Assembly: GCF_036967205.1 (NCBI RefSeq)
Contig: NZ_CP146022.1
Span: 5,208,001-5,272,000, forward strand
Source: Streptomyces sp. Q6
GTDB taxonomy: Bacteria > Actinomycetota > Actinomycetes > Streptomycetales > Streptomycetaceae
Length of the DNA: 64,000 nt
Direction: 5' to 3'
Position numbers and translations under genes: made by a program. The notes under the pieces were generated by a model, which ran no database searches, was not told the DNA's origin, and saw only the letters and a program-made list of their open reading frames with translations. Shown here piece by piece: positions 25,250-35,700 of the stretch (positions within the stretch are counted from its first letter, which is position 1; every line of letters begins with the position of its first letter).

Positions 25250-25285
25250 AAGGGCCGCGGGGACTGGACGGCCCCCGCGGCCCTT
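25250..25285. terminator. Bidirectional hairpin terminator
   Basis: AAGGGCCGCGGGG (25250-25262) and CCCCGCGGCCCTT (25273-25285) form a perfect 13-bp stem with a 10-base loop between two convergent genes; A and T bases flank each side. Confidence 0.8.
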
Positions 25286-25311
25286 GCCGGTCTCCCGGTC
25301 GAACTACCGCT

Positions 25312-28035
25312 CTACGGCGCCAGGTTGGTACCGAGACGGGCGCCCGTCGGAGTGCCGAGCTGGGTGAGGCCCACGTACTTGGACGACGACAGGCCCAGAC
25401 CGCTGGAGTTGCTCGCCACGTACAGGAGCGTGCCGTTGCCCGCGTCCTCGCCCGCCGCGCCGATCACCAGGTCGGTGCGGCCGTACCCGGAGAGGTCGGC
25501 GAGGGCCACCGACGAACCGACGTTGTCGTTCGTCTCCGTGGACCCGGGGACGCCGGTCGTGTCCTGCGACACGGCGATCGAGCCGGTCCCGGTCAGGCCC
25601 GCGGAGGTGCCCTTCAGGAGCAGGGCCGTCCCCGCGTTGGAACGGTTCGTGGTGCGGGTGATGTCCTCGTTCGGGGCGCCGGTCAGGACGTCGGCGTACC
25701 CGTCGAGGTTGTAGTCGCCCACGGCGACCGAGGCGCCCATCGCGTCGCCGGACTCGGCGGCGCCCGGGACACCGGAGGTGCCCTGGTTGATGGAGATCGC
25801 GCCGGAGGTGGTCAGGCCGCCCGTGGTGGTCGCCGTCGCGACGGACCCCTTCACGTAGGTGACCTGGCCGCCGGCGGCCGCGCCGGACTCCGCGGTGTAC
25901 GGCTGGCCGATGACGATGTCGTCGACGCCGTCGCCGTTGATGTCGCCGGAGGCGATGGAGCGGCCGCCCTTGACGGAGAGCGTGGCGGCCTTGCGCAGGC
26001 CGCCCTCGCCGCCCTTGTACCAGATGACGCGGCCGACGCCGGTGCCGTCACGGTAGTTGAGGGCGACGTCCGCGTAGCCGTCGCGGTTGAAGTCGCCGGA
26101 CGTGGCGTCGGCGTAGGACAGGTTGGACTCGGTGTTCGTGATCATCGAGTCGCTGTCCCAGTCGTCGCCGTAGCGGGCGCTCCAGGTGCCGCCGAGGCCG
26201 GTGGACGCGGCGAACACGTCGGCCTTGCCGTCCGCGTTGAAGTCGCCGACGGCCACGGCGGAGCCGAAGCGCGCCCCGGCCAGGTCGTAGCTGCCGTCGA
26301 GGTTGACACCGACGCCGCTGGTGAACGCCGGACCGTACAGGATCGTGTAGGCACCGCGGTCCTTGTGGCCGGTCGTGTCGTCCTCGCCGGGCTGGCCGAC
26401 GACGAGGTCGGTGTAGCCGTCGCCGTTGATGTCACCGGTGGCCGTGGACGCGCCGAACTCGTCGCCGCTCTCGCCCGCGCCGGGAACCCCGGTGCTGGAC
26501 TGCGAGATGAGCTTCTTGCCGGTCGTGGTCGGGCCCGCCGAGCTGCCCGGGACGAGGGCGACCTGGCCGCCGCTGGAGCCCTTCGGGAGACCGGAGACGA
26601 TGTCGGCGGTGGCGTCGCCGACGACGTTCTGGGAGGCGAGGGCGTGCGAGATGCCGGGGGTCGCGGCGACGGTGGCGATGCGGCTCAGCTTGGCGTAGAG
26701 GTTGTCGCCGGGGCAGAGCGTCGTGCCGGTGTCGCGGTGGCCGAAGACGCGGGGCAGGGTGACCGACTCGCCCATCGCGTACTTGTTGTCGGACACGCCC
26801 TTGTCGCCGTTCGAGGTCATCGTCACGTTGCCGACCGGGCTGACGCCGTACTGGCCGAACTTCCACGCGACGACGCGTGCGATCGCGTCCTGGCCGGCCT
26901 TGGTGGGCTTGGCCGACTGGAAGTTGCCCAGGTAGGAGATGCCGACGGTGTCCGTGTTGAACCCGTAGTCGTGGGCTCCGTGCACCGGCAGGTCCATGCC
27001 GCCGCTGCGGCCCTCGAATATCTGGCCGCAGCGGTCGACGAGGAAGTTGTAGCCGATGTCGTACCAGCCCTTGGCCATGTGCTCCTGCTGGATCGTGCGC
27101 ACCCGCTCGGCCGACTTGGCGCACGGCGACGTGTTGTCGATGTCGACGCCGGTGTGGTGGATCACGGCGGCCTTGATCGTGTCGTCGTACTCCGGCGTGC
27201 CGTTGTACTGCGTGCTCGCACCCCACTGCGACTGCGTGATGATGTGCGGCTTGACGACCGTCGAGGGGCGCGCCTCCGGCACCGTCTCGGACGGCGACGG
27301 GGAGGCCGCGGCGGGCGGGGTGGTGGAGGCCGGCGCCGAGGAGGCGGGCGCGGACGACGTGGTCGTGGAGCCGGCCGGCTCGCTCGCGGCAGCGGCGGGC
27401 GCGGTGCTCGTGGTGCTGCCCGACGGCGCGGGGGTCGTGTCCTCGCCGTAGGCGGCGGGCTCTGCGGCGGCCACGCCGGCGGGACCGGTACCCGGGTCGA
27501 GGAGCTTGACGTTCATCCCGCTGGGCAGGCCGGACGCGGTGCCGTCCTCGGCGACGACGCGCACCTCGACCCCGTCGGCGTCGTCCGGGGTGGGCACGGA
27601 GGTGGTGCCGCCCAGGATCTTGGTGCGCTCGCGCTCGGCGCCGTCCGTCTCGTTCTGGTCCTTCGGCAGGCTCGTCCAGCCGCTCCACTTGCCGGTCTCG
27701 GCGTCACGCGAACGGAACTGGGCGGTGCCGTCGATCTCCGCCTTCGGGTCCTTCCAGGTGAGCATCACCGCGTCGAACACGTCCGTCGACTTCTGCGGCA
27801 CGACCTTGCGGTCGCTCTTCGTCTCCATGCTCAGCGTGTGGATCGCCGCCTTGCGGTGCTCCGCTCCAGGCGTGGTGTCCACCGGGTCCGCGGCCATCGC
27901 GTACGCCGTCACGCCGGCGCCGCCCAGCACCACCGCGCCGACCGTGATCCATGCTCTCCGCTTGAGACTCAGCGGCTTGTACGCGTGTGAAACGGGCGCG
28001 TCCTGCCCCTTGCCACGCGAGTGTCGCGGGCTCAA
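25312..28035 (-). CDS. Secreted PGRP-type N-acetylmuramoyl-L-alanine amidase with FG-GAP repeats
   Basis: A protein of about 907 aa. A signal peptide (RAWITVGAVVLGGAGVTAYA) is followed by a beta-rich region, a Ser/Thr/Ala/Pro linker, and a PGRP/amidase_2 domain with zinc-ligand-type motifs (AAVIHHTG, WYDIGYNFLVDRCGQIFEGR, FGHRDTGTTLCPGDN). At least six FG-GAP/integrin-like repeats follow (DINGDGYTDLVVGQPGED, DFNRDGYADVALNY, DINGDGVDDIVIGQP). It cleaves, or at least binds, peptidoglycan outside the cell. Start: TTG 28035 aligns with the GTG start of the paralogue at 46331 (SPR.. then SHAY) and has AAGGGG upstream; a GTG three codons earlier is possible. It is one of three paralogues in this window. 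Confidence 0.85.
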   Translation of the reverse strand: MSPRHSRGKGQDAPVSHAYKPLSLKRRAWITVGAVVLGGAGVTAYAMAADPVDTTPGAEHRKAAIHTLSMETKSDRKVVPQKSTDVFDAVMLTWKDPKAEIDGTAQFRSRDAETGKWSGWTSLPKDQNETDGAERERTKILGGTTSVPTPDDADGVEVRVVAEDGTASGLPSGMNVKLLDPGTGPAGVAAAEPAAYGEDTTPAPSGSTTSTAPAAAASEPAGSTTTSSAPASSAPASTTPPAAASPSPSETVPEARPSTVVKPHIITQSQWGASTQYNGTPEYDDTIKAAVIHHTGVDIDNTSPCAKSAERVRTIQQEHMAKGWYDIGYNFLVDRCGQIFEGRSGGMDLPVHGAHDYGFNTDTVGISYLGNFQSAKPTKAGQDAIARVVAWKFGQYGVSPVGNVTMTSNGDKGVSDNKYAMGESVTLPRVFGHRDTGTTLCPGDNLYAKLSRIATVAATPGISHALASQNVVGDATADIVSGLPKGSSGGQVALVPGSSAGPTTTGKKLISQSSTGVPGAGESGDEFGASTATGDINGDGYTDLVVGQPGEDDTTGHKDRGAYTILYGPAFTSGVGVNLDGSYDLAGARFGSAVAVGDFNADGKADVFAASTGLGGTWSARYGDDWDSDSMITNTESNLSYADATSGDFNRDGYADVALNYRDGTGVGRVIWYKGGEGGLRKAATLSVKGGRSIASGDINGDGVDDIVIGQPYTAESGAAAGGQVTYVKGSVATATTTGGLTTSGAISINQGTSGVPGAAESGDAMGASVAVGDYNLDGYADVLTGAPNEDITRTTNRSNAGTALLLKGTSAGLTGTGSIAVSQDTTGVPGSTETNDNVGSSVALADLSGYGRTDLVIGAAGEDAGNGTLLYVASNSSGLGLSSSKYVGLTQLGTPTGARLGTNLAP

Positions 28036-28222
28036 ATGCCCCACCCCTTGAAGAAGTTCACAAAAACCCCGCGTGAACCGCGGGTAGATGTTCTGTACAG
28101 CGAAGGACCGTTGAATAACGTCACTGGTTGCACAGATGTGCCGTACGTCACTGAGTGATCTCTGTCCCCGGACCTGTCGCGGAAGCGGTGCCCGCACGGC
28201 GCCGCTACCGCGGCACGCCCTC
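28036..28222. other. Promoter region of the left amidase
   Basis: About 190 bases with no gene. There is a short hairpin CCCGCG/CGCGGG near 28069-28085 and a CTGTACAG palindrome near 28092, upstream of the minus-strand amidase. Confidence 0.35.
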
Positions 28223-28735
28223 TCAGTCGTCGGCGGAGACGGAGCGGATCCCCATGCCCTCCAGCATCGCGATGAAGACCGGTTCCACGAACGGATCGGG
28301 CACCGCGGCGAGAGCCTCTGCCAGACGGTTCCCGGACGGCTCGGAACCCGCGTCCCTCGCCCAGTCCGACGCCGCGCGCACGGACTCGTCGGCCGACGGG
28401 AACCATTCCTCGACGCTCTCGCCGCTCTCGGCCATATAGGCGGTCATCGATTCCCTTCCCAAGCACGCCCGCCAGAATCCGGTCCGGATGCCGAGGGCTT
28501 CGATCACCGCGCAGTCACTGTCCATCACATAGGCACACAGGGCGGGTGCCTTGGATCGTTCGACGATCACGGACAGTTCGTCCTCGGAGATCGGGTCCTC
28601 CCGGTCGACGGCCCACACCCGCCATCCCCCGTCGACTTCCAGAAAGACGGACTCGTGCGACTCCGTGACATCGGGCAGTTGCGTACTCACCCGGTCGTCG
28701 GACTTCACAACGAGCAGAGATCCCCAGAGACCCAT
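28223..28735 (-). CDS. 170-aa protein, paralogue of the gene at 23266-23778
   Basis: A hypothetical cytosolic protein starting MGLWGSLLVVKSDDR. It shares length and several blocks with the plus-strand gene at 23266 (APALCAYVMDSDCAVIEA, CLGRESMTAYM, SVEEWFPSADE). ATG 28735 has AGGAG 7 bases upstream. It lies between the amidase and the RHS/lipoprotein operon, all on the minus strand. Its position behind a toxin locus makes an accessory immunity role possible, but nothing in the sequence proves it. Confidence 0.75.
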   Translation of the reverse strand: MGLWGSLLVVKSDDRVSTQLPDVTESHESVFLEVDGGWRVWAVDREDPISEDELSVIVERSKAPALCAYVMDSDCAVIEALGIRTGFWRACLGRESMTAYMAESGESVEEWFPSADESVRAASDWARDAGSEPSGNRLAEALAAVPDPFVEPVFIAMLEGMGIRSVSADD

Positions 28736-28829
28736 GTATCGCTCCTGCAATCGGGGTGGGGGCGCCCCCGACCAGGGCGTCCGGGGCGCGGCGGCCAAGT
28801 TATACCTCGGCCGCAGACGCGCCCGCGAC

Positions 28830-29082
28830 CCTCGACACATTTCCGGAGGAACGCCTCTGCCCATACCGCTTTGACCACGGCGTGGCCTGCCGAAGCCGCC
28901 TGCCCGGAGGACCCTTGGAGGTCTTGTGGTGGAGTCCCGGTCCTTGTTGATCGAGCAGGTGATGCCGGCCGCGTACTCATCGACGTGGTCCTCCCGGGCA
29001 TCAGCCATGAACGCGGCGAGCCAGTGTGATCGTCCTGGATCTCGGACTCGGCCACGGCACGGAAGTGCAGGTAGATACTCAC
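28830..29082 (-). pseudogene. Frameshifted DUF1877-like remnant
   Basis: From GTG 29082 one frame reads SIYLHFRAVAESEIQDD, which resembles the usual opening of Streptomyces DUF1877 proteins. Coding-like text then continues in a second frame (WLAAFMADAREDHVDEYAAG) and returns to the first (GHAVVKAVWAEAF). No single frame gives a complete protein, so this looks like a decayed gene. The end coordinate is approximate. Confidence 0.35.
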
Positions 29083-29201
29083 GACGAGAATCCCTCGGCC
29101 CCGCGGCCCACCTGGCGGGCCGGACGAACAGAAGCCACTCGCCGGAACTGACAGCCGCGGGCCCTCGTGGTCGCCCGGGTCGTCCGGCGCGACCACGACA
29201 T

Positions 29202-29755
29202 GCCGCTCCCGCCGCCCCGGCAGAGCCGGGACGGCGGGAGGCGTGCGGACCTCAGCTGTTCAGATACATCGTGCACTCCGTGCCGGTCGCGTGGACCAGG
29301 GCACCCAGCACGTCGTCCGGGCCTCCGATCCGCAGATACCGCTGGTCCTCGGTGTCGTCGGACCAGCCATGGGACCGGGCGAAGACCTGGACCGCGGCGA
29401 TCTCGCCGTCCCGGGACGACGCCTTCACCAGCTTGCTCCCCGAGACGACCCCGGCCACCGCGGAACACGGCAACCGCAGCTCCGCCGCCATCGGGTACTC
29501 GTCGTCCTCGGACCACGCGTAGTACCCGATGACCCTCGCGGACCCGGGCACCGCGACCTGATGGTCACGGAAGGCCTGCTCCGCGCTCACATCCGTCGTC
29601 GGTGAGCCCGGGAAGGCATGCGGAAACCGCTCGGCCCGCTCGCTCTGTCCAGCCTGTCCGGACTGTCCGGCTCCGGCCTTCTCACTGCCGCACGCGGTCA
29701 CGGTCAGCACCGACAGCAGAGCCAGCACCACCCCGGACACAGCACGTCGACGAAC
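29202..29755 (-). repeat. 554-bp inverted repeat, copy A
   Basis: This is the reverse complement of 42636-43189 with a single difference (29264 versus 43127, a silent Tyr codon change). It covers nearly all of the lipoprotein gene from codon 5 on, plus its terminator. The copies are inverted and enclose 12,880 bp. Confidence 0.97.
29206..29240 (-). terminator. Terminator of the RHS-lipoprotein operon (copy A)
   Basis: CTCCCGCCG (29206-29214) pairs with CGGCGGGAG (29232-29240), extended inside by CCCGGC/GCCGGG pairing. It lies 12 bases past the lipoprotein stop. The same hairpin follows copy B. Confidence 0.7.
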
Positions 29756-29767
29756 GTGGCGGGACAT
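29252..29767 (-). CDS. Lipoprotein coupled to the RHS toxin, candidate immunity protein (copy A)
   Basis: A 171-aa lipoprotein. The signal peptide ends in the lipobox LTVTAC (GVVLALLSVLTVTACGSE), then comes a Gly/Gln/Ser linker and a domain of about 120 residues with GYYAWSEDDEYPMAAELRLP and ALVHATGTECTMYL. No named family. ATG 29767 lies one base after the RHS stop (TGAGATG) and its ribosome site AGGAGGGTG is inside the RHS 3' end, so translation is tightly coupled. By the rule of RHS/CDI loci, where the gene just after the toxin tip is the immunity gene, I infer that it neutralises the tip at the outer face of the membrane. An almost identical copy is at 42624-43139. Confidence 0.8.
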   Translation of the reverse strand: MSRHVRRRAVSGVVLALLSVLTVTACGSEKAGAGQSGQAGQSERAERFPHAFPGSPTTDVSAEQAFRDHQVAVPGSARVIGYYAWSEDDEYPMAAELRLPCSAVAGVVSGSKLVKASSRDGEIAAVQVFARSHGWSDDTEDQRYLRIGGPDDVLGALVHATGTECTMYLNS

Positions 29768-29768
29768 C

Positions 29769-32700
29769 TCACCCTCCTGTCGAATAGGTGTAGGAGCCCC
29801 AGACGTTGTAGTCCGTGGCGTAGCCGTCGGTGTTCAGGCGGGCCAGGTCGTTCTGATTGACCTCGTGAAGGTACCCGACGTTCCCGCGGGGTTTGCCTCC
29901 GGCCGGATTGCCGAAGTTGTACCGCTTGAAGACCTCCACGGTGACCGTCTTGTTGTTGTTGCTGGTCGTCACGCGCCACTGGAACCCGTTCAGCGCGTAG
30001 TACCAGTCCATGACCCCCTTGCCCTTGTCGCCGGCCTCCATGAAGTCGGAGACGCTCGTGCCCTTGACCCAGCGGGAGTCGTAGTCTCCGCCGGACGCCT
30101 TGGCCTCGGCGACACGGTCGTCCACCAGCTTCTGGAACGACGGCATGTCGCCCAGCATCGTCTTCGGGTCGACCTCGTAGGCGTCGCCGGAGGCACCGAG
30201 CCAGTGGTCCAGGAGGTCGGCCGCGTGGTTGTAGCCCATGACGTGCCGCAGCCCCTGGTTCTGGGCCTTCATGTACGACCACAGGGAAAGGTCGTAGTCC
30301 TGGTTCAGCCACTGCGTGAACCAGTTCGCGCTGTCGGAGGGACGATCGTCCTCCTTGTCCTGCTTCGGCGCCTTGAGCGGTGTGTCGTTCTCGTAGAACT
30401 CGCCGTCGCCGGGCAGCGTGAAGTTCTCGGCGGCCTCCTTGTCGTCGTAGTAGTTGTTCAGGAAGGCGTCGCTGCCGCACACTCCCGGCTCGGAGCAGAT
30501 CATGTGCCCGTCGAACTCGACCCGGCTCGTCGGGTTGCCGCCCGTGAAGGCGTAGCGGTTGTTCGTGTACGGGTCGGTGCCGAGGTTCATGTCGGCGAGG
30601 GCGCCGTTGTACATGTCCCGGGAGGTGAAGCGGTTCAGGCCGGGGTCGTAGTCGCGGAAGCCCATGTCGTAGGTGCCGGACTGCGCGTCCCAGCGCTTGG
30701 AGTTGAAGCGGTAGGGGTTGTACTCCTCCTTCGTGGGGTCAGTGGCGTCGGGCTTGTCGATTCCGGTGAACTCGGAGTCGTCGTCGCTGCCGTAGGCGGT
30801 GTAGCCGTAGGTGGCCTTGGTGTCGCCGTTCTTGTCGGTCAGCGCCTCGACGTCGGTGTGGCTGTTGTAGCCGTAGTAGCCGTCCTCGCTGGTGCCGTCC
30901 GTGTTCTGCTTCACCTGCGACAGGCGCTCGCCCCAGGGGCTGTACTGGTACGACTTGGTCAACTCGCCGCCGACCTTCTCGTCCAGCACCTGGTCCGACA
31001 GACCCAGGTAGTCGAAGTCCGTCGTCTTGCCGGCGGACGTCTTCGACGTGGTGCGGTCGAGCGGGTCGAACGCGTACTTCGTCGACTGCAGCGCGCCCGT
31101 GTCGTCCATCTTCTGGGACTCCACGACGTGGTCGAAGCCGTCGTACACGCTGCGCTGGATGACCTTGCCGCCGCTGGTCGTGGACTCCAGACGGCCGAAC
31201 GGGTCGTAGGTGTAGTTGGCCGTCACGCCGCTGGTGGTGGCGGACAGGAGCCGGTTGCGGTCGTAGTTGTAGGTGGTGGCGGTCCCCTTGACGGTCTGGC
31301 TGACGACATTGGCGTTGTCGTCGTGGACGTACGTCTCGGTGCCCGCGCCGTTGCCTGTCTTGACGCTCTTCGCCAGGCGGTCGACGGGGTCGTAGGTGTA
31401 GTCGGTGGTCGACGACAGGGTCGCCGCGTGGTTGTCGGCGTTCATCTTCTTCGCGACGTCCTGCGCCTTGTTCCCGTTGGGGTCGTAGGCGTAGGTGTGC
31501 GAGGTGACGAGCGTGCCGTTCGGCTTGTTCTCCGTCGACGTCTTGAGCGCCGTGTCGGCGTAGTAGGCGTAGTCGACGGTGTTGCCGTTGCCCTTGGTCT
31601 CCCGCAGCTTCTGGCCGCGGTCGGTGTACGTGTACGACGTGACCTTCGGCGCGGCGTCCGCGGACGTCTTACCGACCGAGACGGTCTTGACCAACTCCCG
31701 GAGGTCGTACGTGTACTTGGAGAACTGGTCGGGGTGCGTGACCGTCTCCACCTGCCCATTGGCGTCGTAGGTGTACGACGTGGACTTCTTCTCCTGGCCC
31801 GCGAGCGCCTCGACGACCTTCTGGACCTGGTTGAGGCCGGTGTACGTGACCGTGTAGGCGTCGACCTTGGTCCCGGACGAGGTGTCGTCGATGGACGTCA
31901 GATTGCCGTTGAGGTCGTAGGCGTAGGAGAAGTTCTTCTTCTCGGCGTCCGTGTCGCCGGACGTCGAGCGCACCAGCTTGACCCCATCGGCCACCGTGCT
32001 GCCCGTGCTCGACTGGTCCAGCTTGAGCTTGGTGTCCTCACCCTGCTTGAGGGTGTAGCTGCCCAGGCTGACCCAGGTGCCCGTGCCCGCCGTCTGGTCC
32101 TTGGTGACGGCCGGCTCGGTGGTGGTGCCGTGGCTGAGCGTGTACTTCGCGCCGGTGGTGGCACCGGTCACCTTCGGGTACTTCACGTACGCGGTGTAGC
32201 TGCCGTCCTTGGGGATGTTCAGCGTCCACGTGAAGCTTTCGGTGCCCGTACCCGCGGCGTGGACCTGGTGGTTGTAGCCCTGCTGCCCGGCGATGTCCCC
32301 CTTGGTCCAGGTGCCGGTGGCGGAGGTGTTCTGCGTGTCGGAGTTGTCGGTCAGGACGACCGACTGGCCGACCGGGACCCCGTCGTCCGCCTTGGACTTG
32401 AGCGCGCCGTCCGCGTAGTACGACCACGTCATGGTGCGGTTGGACGAGCCGTCCGCGGCCGAGATGGTCCGCTTGGTCTGCGCGCCCAGGTTGTCGTACT
32501 CGTACGTGGTGTCGATCGACCACGGGTCCGTCGACTTCTTCGTCCAGCCGTTGTCGTAGTACTGGTAGGTCGTGTCGTTACGGACCGTCTCTCCGTCCGA
32601 CGGCGGCAGCGAGGTCTTCGACACCCGGCCCACCGCATCGTAGGACGTCTCCGTGTAGACGTCCGCCTTGTTGTAGCGGGCGTCCGCCGGATCGTAGGGC

Positions 32701-35700
32701 TGGTACTGCCTCTTCACACGGTTCAGCTCGTCGTACGTCGTGCGCGAGGCGAAGTCCTCCGTGCTGGAGGTGGCCGTGCCACGCGGCGTGATCGTCTTGG
32801 TGACGTTGCCGACCTGGTCGTACTCGTACTTCGTCGAGCGGGTCGTGGTGCCGTTGTAGGGCGCCTTGACCTCGGTCTGCATGCCGCGCTCGTCGTAGGT
32901 GACGGTGGTGGTGTTGTTCTCCTTGTCTGTGGTCGTGACCGTCAGCCCGTCCTTGTCGTAGGACTGCTGCGTGTACTTGCCCGCCGCGTCCGTGACCTTC
33001 ACCGGACGGTGGTTCAGGTCGTAGTCCGTCTTCGTCGTGAAGTCGCTCGTGTCGGCGGTCGCGTTCTTCTTCGGGTCGATGACCGTGGTGACGTTGCCGA
33101 CGTTGTCGTAGACGTAAGAGACCTTGTCACCCTGCGAGTTCACGACATCGGTCAACTCGTCGATGGCGTCGTAGGTGTTGGAGGTGACGTAGTCGGTGGT
33201 GTCCGCCGCCGTCGCCGTGCCCTTGGGCTCGGTCGTCGACTTCAGGTTGCCGACCTTGTCGTACGTGTACGACGTGGCGCGCGCCGCCGTGTTGTTGTTG
33301 GCGGGAGCCGTGGCGGAGAGGATCTGGTCGGTGTTGTCGTACGACGCCGTGGAGACCGCGCCGTTCGGCGCCGTCGACCTGGTGATGTTGTCGTTGGCGT
33401 CGTAGTCCGGGGCCGGCGTGGTGATCAGATCACCGCTGTCCTGGTCCTTGGGCACCGTGGCGTCCGTCGGACGCCCGTAGACGTCGTAGTTCTGCGTGGA
33501 CTTCTTGCCCAGCGCGTCGGTGACCGACTTCACCTGACCGCGGACGTCGTAGACGAACGTGGTCGCCTTGTTCAGCGCGTCGGTGACGGTGTCGGGCAGG
33601 CCGGTCGCGTCGAATCCGCTGTACGTGGTGGCACGCTGGTTGGCGTCGGTGGCCTTGGTCAGCTGGCCGTAGCCGTCGTACTCGTACGACGTCGTGTAGT
33701 CACCCGCCGTCGTCGTCGCGACACCCTTCGGGTCCGTGACCGTCTTCAGGTTGCCGAACGAGTCGTACCCGAACTGCCACTTGCGGCCCTCGGGGGACGT
33801 CTTCGTGAACAGGTCGGCGCTGAATCCGTCCAGCCGCGTCTGGTACGCGTACTGCTGCGAGTCCGCCGGGTACGAGCCCGGGGCGCACGCCGACTGGTCC
33901 GGGACCCCGGACTTGTTGTGCTCGGCGTCGCGCGACCACAGCGGGTAGCCCGTCTTCTGGTCGTAGCAGTACGCGGTCTTGGCGCCGTTCGCCTCCTCCA
34001 GGTACGTGACGTTGTTGTCGGCGTCCCAACTCATCTTCGACGTCTGGGACTTGGCGTTGACCGTCTGGACCGGGCGGCCGTAGTCGTCCGTCGTGTACTT
34101 CGTGGTGTGCGCCTCGGCGTCCTTCACCGAGGTGTCCACGAACTTGGTGTTCGCGGTGTTGGCCGCGTACGTGAAGCCGGTGTCACCGCCGAGACGGTCC
34201 GTGAGGGTCTTCGCCCACCAGTGGTACTTCGGGTCGTCACCGGTCTGCGGCGCGTAGTACGCCAGCTTCGTGCTGTGCTGCCGCGGGTCCTGGACGTCGA
34301 CGAGCTTGACGTTCTTGTTCCCCTGCGTGGCGTCGTAGGTGAAGGTGAACACCTTCTCCTTGCCGGAGCCGGCGCCGTCGGTCAGCTTCGTCAGCAGGCC
34401 CTCGGTCGAGTACCCGAAGGTGACCGTGCGGCCCGAGATGTCCGTCATCGACTTGACGTGGTCGACGCTCTTGACGCTGGTCGCGTCGGACTTGCCGAAG
34501 TACGTGACCGTGAGCGACTGCCGGCCCGCCGGGTCGGTGACGTACTTCAGGAACTTCGTCGGCTTGTTGTTGGACTTGCGCTCCTCGTACGTGAACGTCT
34601 GCGTGTTGCCGTTCTTGTCGATCGCCGACGTCATGTAGCCGTCGCAGCCGAAGAGGAAGCGCGTGCCGTCGGGGCGCGTGAACGTCCAGGCGTCCGGGAC
34701 CGGGTCCTTGTCCGGGGTGCAGTCCAGGCCCGACTTCATCGTGACCTTGTAGTGGACGCCCGCGGGCGCCTTCCACGTGCCGTCCGGCTGCTTGCGGAAG
34801 ACGTGGGTGGTGCCGTCACCGTCGGGCAGCCGGATCTCGGTCGCGTTGGAGTTGGGGTTCGGGTGGAAGTCGACCGGCGCGCCGAGCCGGATCGGCCCCG
34901 CGAGCTGCGCCGACCAGCCCGGACCCGAGACCGTGTCCGAGGTGTCGAGCGAGTTGTAGGAGAAGCGGGCGAAGGTGTTCAGACCGCGGCCCGGGTTGTT
35001 GAACGCGTTGTAGGACCACACCGCGTTGCCGGAGGCCAGGTTCGTCATCACCGTCGAACCGGCGCCCGTGTTCTTGCCCGTGTACGAGTAGAACTTCTCC
35101 AGACCCAGCGTGTTGGAGGTCGGGTCCTCCACCGCCACGTCCTGCTTCAGCGACGGGATGCCGCCGGTGCCCGCCGACAGCCAGGTGCTGTCGGAGACCT
35201 TCTGGACGTCCCAGCCGAGCACGTACTCGGTGCGGTGGCTGCCGGAGTCCGAGTTGATCGGGGTGTTGACCTTGGCCTGGATCGTCGTCGACTGGCCGGG
35301 CAGCAGCGCCGGGATCGCCGTCTTGACCTGGTTGCCGCCGGTCGTCATGTCCGTGCCGTCGGGCAGCTTCCACGTGTACGACAGCACGCGCTCACCGGCC
35401 GCCCAGGCCGCGTTCGTGGTGTTGGTGACCGTCATGTCCACCGTGTACGTGGAGTTGGGGGTCATCCGGGCCGGGGTCTGCGGCGCGTAGTACGTGTTCT
35501 CCGTGGTGGAGTCGACGTAGATGACGCGCAGCATCGGGCCGAGCTGCTGGTCCTCGCCCTCGGAGGAGAGGAAGAGGGTGCGCTCCTGCGGGCCCGTGGT
35601 CGTCTCGTCCTTGAGCTTGATCAGGGCGCCGTGGTTGGAGGACGGGGTCTTGATCCAGCCCTGCGTCATCGACGTGGCGTCCCACCAGTGGCGGCCGACC

